8,618 bases of DNA from Pedobacter sp. Its GTDB lineage: Bacteria > Bacteroidota > Bacteroidia > Sphingobacteriales > Sphingobacteriaceae. The notes under the pieces are model-generated. The model ran no database searches, was not told the DNA's origin, and worked only from the letters and a program-made list of their open reading frames with translations. The DNA is taken from NCBI GenBank assembly GCA_030149995.1, contig JASLGV010000266.1, positions 1-8,618 on the forward strand. Direction: 5' to 3'. A program made the translations under genes and the position numbers. This document shows positions 5,861 through 8,618 of the stretch, piece by piece; position 1 is the first letter of the stretch, and each line of letters starts with the position of its first letter.

Positions 5861-6598
5861 TTGATATATACCTTGAATAAGATTAAAATCTCGGCAGTAG
5901 CCTATACCAATACCAAAGCATTTATATACGGACTGGAGCATACCGGTATTATTGACAAAATAGATCTGAGCCTGGATATTCCTTCAGATTGTGCAGCCAA
6001 AGTAATTAACGGGCAGGCTGATATTGGCCTGATGCCTGTGGCCGCCATTCCGCTGGTACCCAATGGTCATATTGTTGCAGACTACTGCATTGGAAGCGAC
6101 GGCGCTGTAAATTCTGTATTTATTTTTAGCGATGTTCCCGTAAACGAAATTAAAACCCTTAAACTCGATTCGCACTCGCGTACCTCGAATAACCTGGCCA
6201 GGGTATTGCTTAAGTTTTACTGGAATCAGGAGGTTGAACTAATTACGGATCAATCTGTTAAAACAGATGCTGTGGTGCTTATCGGCGATCGGACCTTTGG
6301 CAAAAAAGACAGTTACGCGTATGTGTACGATATGGGCGAAGAATGGAAGAATTTTACAGGTTTGCCCTTTATGTATGCGGCATGGGTAGCCAATAAAGAA
6401 ATCCCTAAAGCCTTTAAAGAAGAGTTAAATGCATCTTTGAAATTTGGATTGGATCATCGTAAGGAAGTGCTCCGGGCATTACCGCAAAATCCTGATTTTG
6501 ACCTGGAAGACTATCTCTATCACAAACTTCAGTTCGAAGTAACAGCCGACCGCAAAAAGGCCATGAACTTATTTCTGGAATATATCAGTAAGCTTTAA
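5861..6598 (+). CDS. mqnA: Chorismate dehydratase (menaquinone pathway)
   Basis: The product is 245 residues and fits the MqnA/MqnD fold, a periplasmic-binding-protein-like two-lobe enzyme. Recognisable blocks are KIKISAVAYTNTKAFIYGL, GQADIGLMPVAAIPLV, DYCIGSDGAVNSVFIFSD, LDSHSRTSNNLARVLLK and GLPFMYAAWV, which together point to MqnA over MqnD. MqnA dehydrates chorismate to 3-[(1-carboxyvinyl)oxy]benzoate, the substrate of MqnE. No in-frame ATG exists between the upstream stop (5858-5860) and codon 57. Initiation must therefore use a rare codon: TTG at 5861 (given here, with AGG seven bases before it) or TTG at 5873, which would begin MNKIKISAV, the usual start of homologues as I recall them. 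The C-terminal codons form one arm of the terminator. Confidence 0.93.
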   Translation: MIYTLNKIKISAVAYTNTKAFIYGLEHTGIIDKIDLSLDIPSDCAAKVINGQADIGLMPVAAIPLVPNGHIVADYCIGSDGAVNSVFIFSDVPVNEIKTLKLDSHSRTSNNLARVLLKFYWNQEVELITDQSVKTDAVVLIGDRTFGKKDSYAYVYDMGEEWKNFTGLPFMYAAWVANKEIPKAFKEELNASLKFGLDHRKEVLRALPQNPDFDLEDYLYHKLQFEVTADRKKAMNLFLEYISKL

Positions 6599-6620
6599 GG
6601 CTTGCTGATATATTCCTTTT
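6577..6620 (+). terminator. 17-bp terminator hairpin enclosing the mqnA stop codon
   Basis: Bases 6577-6593 pair with 6600-6616 over 17 bp with a single G-T wobble. The six-base loop TTTAAG contains the TAA stop of mqnA, and TTTTAT follows. The left arm is therefore coding sequence (the last residues EYISKL). It ends the mqnE-phosphatase-mqnA unit. Confidence 0.85.
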
Positions 6621-6743
6621 ATCTACGACCAACCTACCGAAAGCGGGATTGAAGGCAGGGTTTTGATTTCTATAGAGAGGTGGTTACCGTTTCAATAAAT
6701 TAATCTGTATCCTATAATTATCGTTTTTCTGTGTCTGTATCCA

Positions 6744-6778
6744 GGCGTTGCTGATGCATAATTTTGCATTAAAACGCC
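6744..6778. promoter_or_regulatory. Nested dyad around the -7 element of the GNAT-like gene
   Basis: GGCGTT (6744-6749) mirrors AACGCC (6773-6778), and inside it ATGCA (6754-6758) mirrors TGCAT (6765-6769). The centre carries TAATTTTG (6759-6766), an exact TAnnTTTG promoter element; no good TTTG box is seen upstream at the right distance. Transcription would begin near 6773, about 11 bases before the ATG at 6784. The symmetry around a core promoter suggests an operator, though the same bases could fold as a hairpin in RNA read from upstream. The region 6621-6743 shows nothing else that I can name. Confidence 0.4.
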
Positions 6779-6783
6779 ATGTT

Positions 6784-7158
6784 ATGAAAGCGCAAAATCC
6801 AGCATCCGGTATTATTTCATTTCGTAAGATATACCTTTCAGACTTAAATACAATTGTAGATATCTATAAAAATGTACGCAACGAAATCCCTTCGGCTGAA
6901 CTGACAACCGAATTTGGTCTTCCTTTAGGCGTTGCTGTTCAAAATAAAGAAATTATAGGCTTTGTATCTGCCACAGTAAAGGAACCAGACGAACTTAAAT
7001 TGATTACCCATGCTTCAAATGGCTCTATGCAGCTACCCGTAAGGGAGACACTCGAGGCACAGGCTACACAAATCTTACAAACCGATTTTGAGAACACCTG
7101 TCAGATAAAACGTGCTGTAGATCGTTTAACCGATTGGCTGAATGTCTGTAATGGTTAA
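6784..7158 (+). CDS. Small GNAT-like protein, incomplete acetyltransferase fold
   Basis: From the ATG at 6784 the product is 124 residues. The first part, FRKIYLSDLNTIVDIYKNV (13-31) followed by LPLGVAVQNKEIIGFVSATV (46-65), resembles the beta1-alpha1 and beta2-beta4 start of GNAT N-acetyltransferases. The acetyl-CoA binding segment (Q/R-x-x-G-x-G/A) does not follow. Instead there is a probably helical tail with LEAQATQIL and RAVDRLTDWLNVC. It is therefore either a shortened, non-catalytic relative or a different small protein; function is unknown. In-frame starts at 6748 (TTG) and 6754 (ATG) exist, but the promoter element at 6759-6766 lies between them and 6784, so the later ATG is preferred. 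The MocR-type regulator gene follows after 54 bases on the same strand, so the two may be cotranscribed. Confidence 0.65.
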   Translation: MKAQNPASGIISFRKIYLSDLNTIVDIYKNVRNEIPSAELTTEFGLPLGVAVQNKEIIGFVSATVKEPDELKLITHASNGSMQLPVRETLEAQATQILQTDFENTCQIKRAVDRLTDWLNVCNG

Positions 7159-7199
7159 TTTTAAGATACAGATTTATTTTAAGTAAATTTATTCGGTAC

Positions 7200-7211
7200 A
7201 GCAGTACTGCT
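7200..7211. repeat. Perfect 12-bp palindrome next to the regulator start codon
   Basis: AGCAGTACTGCT is fully self-complementary and ends one base before the ATG at 7213. Regulators of the MocR type commonly bind near their own promoters, so this is a candidate autoregulatory operator. A protein bound here could also block the start region. No TAnnTTTG element is visible between 7159 and 7199. Confidence 0.4.
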
Positions 7212-7212
7212 T

Positions 7213-8618
7213 ATGAAAAAAGAAGCTTTATATATTAAAATTGCCAAGGTTATTGAAGAGCAAATTGTAAGCGGCACCTTGAAAGCCGGCGATAAACTTC
7301 CGTCAATCCGTTCCATAAAGCAACTTTACAATGTAAGCATCAATACCATTAAGCAGGCTTATTTATTGTTGGAGGGCAAATCTCTGATTGAGTCAAGAGC
7401 TAAGACGGGTTATTTTGTAAGCCGTGCTTCGATGCGCAAATTTTCATTGCCTTCAGTTGGCAAGATGCAAACGCTGGATGCCAGCAAGGCACCGGAAGAT
7501 CTGATTACGAAGGTTTTTAAAACCTTAGGCGATACATCTATTACACAGTTTTCAATTGGTGGACCAGATAAAAGTTTGTTACCTGTTGCAAAGCTCAATA
7601 AATCATTGATTAAGACCATCCGGCAGATGGGCGATAAGATTGTGGAGTACGAACCTTTACAGGGAAGTCCAAACCTGAGAAGAAATATAGCGAAATGGAC
7701 CTGGGTATTAGAAGGCAAGTTACATGAAGATGATCTTGTAATCACCTCGGGTACTACCAATGCCATTTTTAACTGCCTGATGGCGGTAACCAGGCCAGGG
7801 GATACAATCGCTATTGAAAGCCCGGTATATTTCGGCATTCACCAGTTTGTAAAATCATTTGGATTAAAAGCCATTGAAATTCCCACACATCCGGTTAGCG
7901 GGGTAGATCTGGAAGCACTTAAAAAAGTATTGCCGCAAATTAAGGCTTGTTGTTTTATCAGTAATTTCAGCAATCCTCTGGGCGCGCTTATGCCCGATGA
8001 AAATAAAAAGGAACTGGTTCGGATGCTTACCGAATACAACATTCCATTAATAGAAGACGATTTAAATGGCAATCTTTTCTTTGGAGCCGAAAGACCAAAA
8101 CCCTGTAAATTTTATGATGAAGCAGGTATTGTAATGTGGTGCAGCTCGGTTTCCAAAACCCTGGCACCAGGTTTCCGGGTTGGCTGGGTAGCGCCCGGAA
8201 AATACAAAGAACAGGTAATCCGGCAGAAACTGATTCAAACCATTTCCTCGCCATCTCTTTACCAGGAGGTAATTGCCGATTTTCTCGAAAATGGAAGGTA
8301 CGACCATCATTTGCGTACGCTGAGAAGTAAGCTATATACCAATTGCCTTAAATTTCAGGATACGATAGAAGCATTTTTTCCGGCAAACACAAAAGTATCG
8401 CAACCACAGGGTGGATTTATGTTGTGGCTTGAGCTGGATAATAAAATTGATACAGGCAACCTGTTTGATCTGGCCATCCGTCAGAAGATTGGTTTTGCGC
8501 CCGGCAGGATGTTTACACAAACCAATCAATATAATAACTGCATGCGGCTTAATTTTGCATTAAACTGGAACGATCAGCTGCAAACAGATTTAAAGCGGCT
8601 GGGCAGGCTTATTAAGGC
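7213..8618 (+). CDS. MocR/PdxR-type regulator: GntR winged helix plus aminotransferase-like domain (3' end outside window)
   Basis: The frame is open from the ATG at 7213 to the window end, giving 468 residues. Family members are usually about 450-500, so little is missing. Residues 1-70 are a GntR-type winged helix with GTLKAGDKLPSIRSIKQLYNVS, NTIKQAYLLLEGKSLIE and TGYFV. Residues from about 110 on are a fold-type I aminotransferase-like domain: TSGTTNAI (178-185), SPVYFG (203-208), SNFSNPLG (250-257), EDDLNGNLFFG (281-291), and the PLP lysine Lys315 in SSVSKTLAPGFRVGW. The late MRLNF (444-448) holds the carboxylate-binding Arg445 of the fold. In this family PLP, or PLP bound to an amino compound, acts as the sensed ligand; the effector here is unknown. 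All PLP-contact residues appear intact. Likely targets are its own region and the GNAT-like gene. Confidence 0.92.
   Translation, partial: MKKEALYIKIAKVIEEQIVSGTLKAGDKLPSIRSIKQLYNVSINTIKQAYLLLEGKSLIESRAKTGYFVSRASMRKFSLPSVGKMQTLDASKAPEDLITKVFKTLGDTSITQFSIGGPDKSLLPVAKLNKSLIKTIRQMGDKIVEYEPLQGSPNLRRNIAKWTWVLEGKLHEDDLVITSGTTNAIFNCLMAVTRPGDTIAIESPVYFGIHQFVKSFGLKAIEIPTHPVSGVDLEALKKVLPQIKACCFISNFSNPLGALMPDENKKELVRMLTEYNIPLIEDDLNGNLFFGAERPKPCKFYDEAGIVMWCSSVSKTLAPGFRVGWVAPGKYKEQVIRQKLIQTISSPSLYQEVIADFLENGRYDHHLRTLRSKLYTNCLKFQDTIEAFFPANTKVSQPQGGFMLWLELDNKIDTGNLFDLAIRQKIGFAPGRMFTQTNQYNNCMRLNFALNWNDQLQTDLKRLGRLIK

Noticed and set aside
6630..6682. Possible structured RNA: AACCTACC pairing with GGTGGTT across about 40 bases
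   Set aside because: Only seven pairs with a bulge, a long unpaired loop and no known RNA family pattern; likely chance.
6748..6783. Longer start for the GNAT-like gene (TTG 6748 or ATG 6754)
   Set aside because: An exact TAnnTTTG element at 6759-6766 lies inside this extension, so transcripts from it would lack these codons.
7410..8529. Several minus-strand and alternate-frame reading frames over the regulator gene
   Set aside because: They lie opposite or out of frame with a full-length MocR-type protein with intact motifs, and show no recognisable domains.

Overview
The window looks like a chromosomal segment from a Bacteroidota bacterium, most likely a Sphingobacteriaceae (Pedobacter-like) genome. 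The reasons are moderate-to-low GC, promoters of the Bacteroidota type (TTTG then TAnnTTTG) instead of -35/-10 boxes, A-rich leaders with few Shine-Dalgarno sequences, a lipocalin-like lipoprotein, and menaquinone genes of the futalosine route. The assignment is an inference from style and protein families; no rRNA or marker gene is present.

Region 1 (1-690, minus strand) is the start of metY (O-acetylhomoserine sulfhydrylase, cut by the window edge) with a long, structured leader. Reading in the direction of transcription it holds a promoter (688-658), a SAM-I riboswitch (605-497), a 45-codon leader ORF whose last 17 residues include seven cysteines (488-351), and a terminator-like hairpin with a U-tract (288-245) just before metY. 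This suggests that metY senses both SAM, the end product, and cysteine or sulfur supply. It is the most interesting part of the window.

Region 2 (690-3770) contains a secreted protein of unknown function (869-1879, +), a bidirectional terminator, a convergent PLP enzyme of the cystathionine gamma-synthase/lyase family (3097-1982, -), and a divergent lipocalin-like lipoprotein (3219-3713, +) closed by a strong terminator. The secreted protein has a Cys/Gln-W arrangement that recalls thioester domains, but this is only a hypothesis.

Region 3 (3770-6620) is a same-strand cluster for menaquinone synthesis: mqnE (aminofutalosine synthase, radical SAM), a histidine-phosphatase-family gene, and mqnA (chorismate dehydratase, which has no usable ATG). 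MqnA makes the 3-enolpyruvyl-benzoate that MqnE joins to SAM, so the outer two genes encode consecutive steps. A 17-bp hairpin that encloses the mqnA stop codon ends the unit.

Region 4 (6620-8618) holds a short GNAT-like protein whose core promoter sits inside a nested dyad, followed after 54 bp by a MocR/PdxR-type regulator (winged helix plus aminotransferase-like domain, cut by the window edge). A perfect 12-bp palindrome lies one base before the regulator's ATG. The two genes may form an autoregulated pair.
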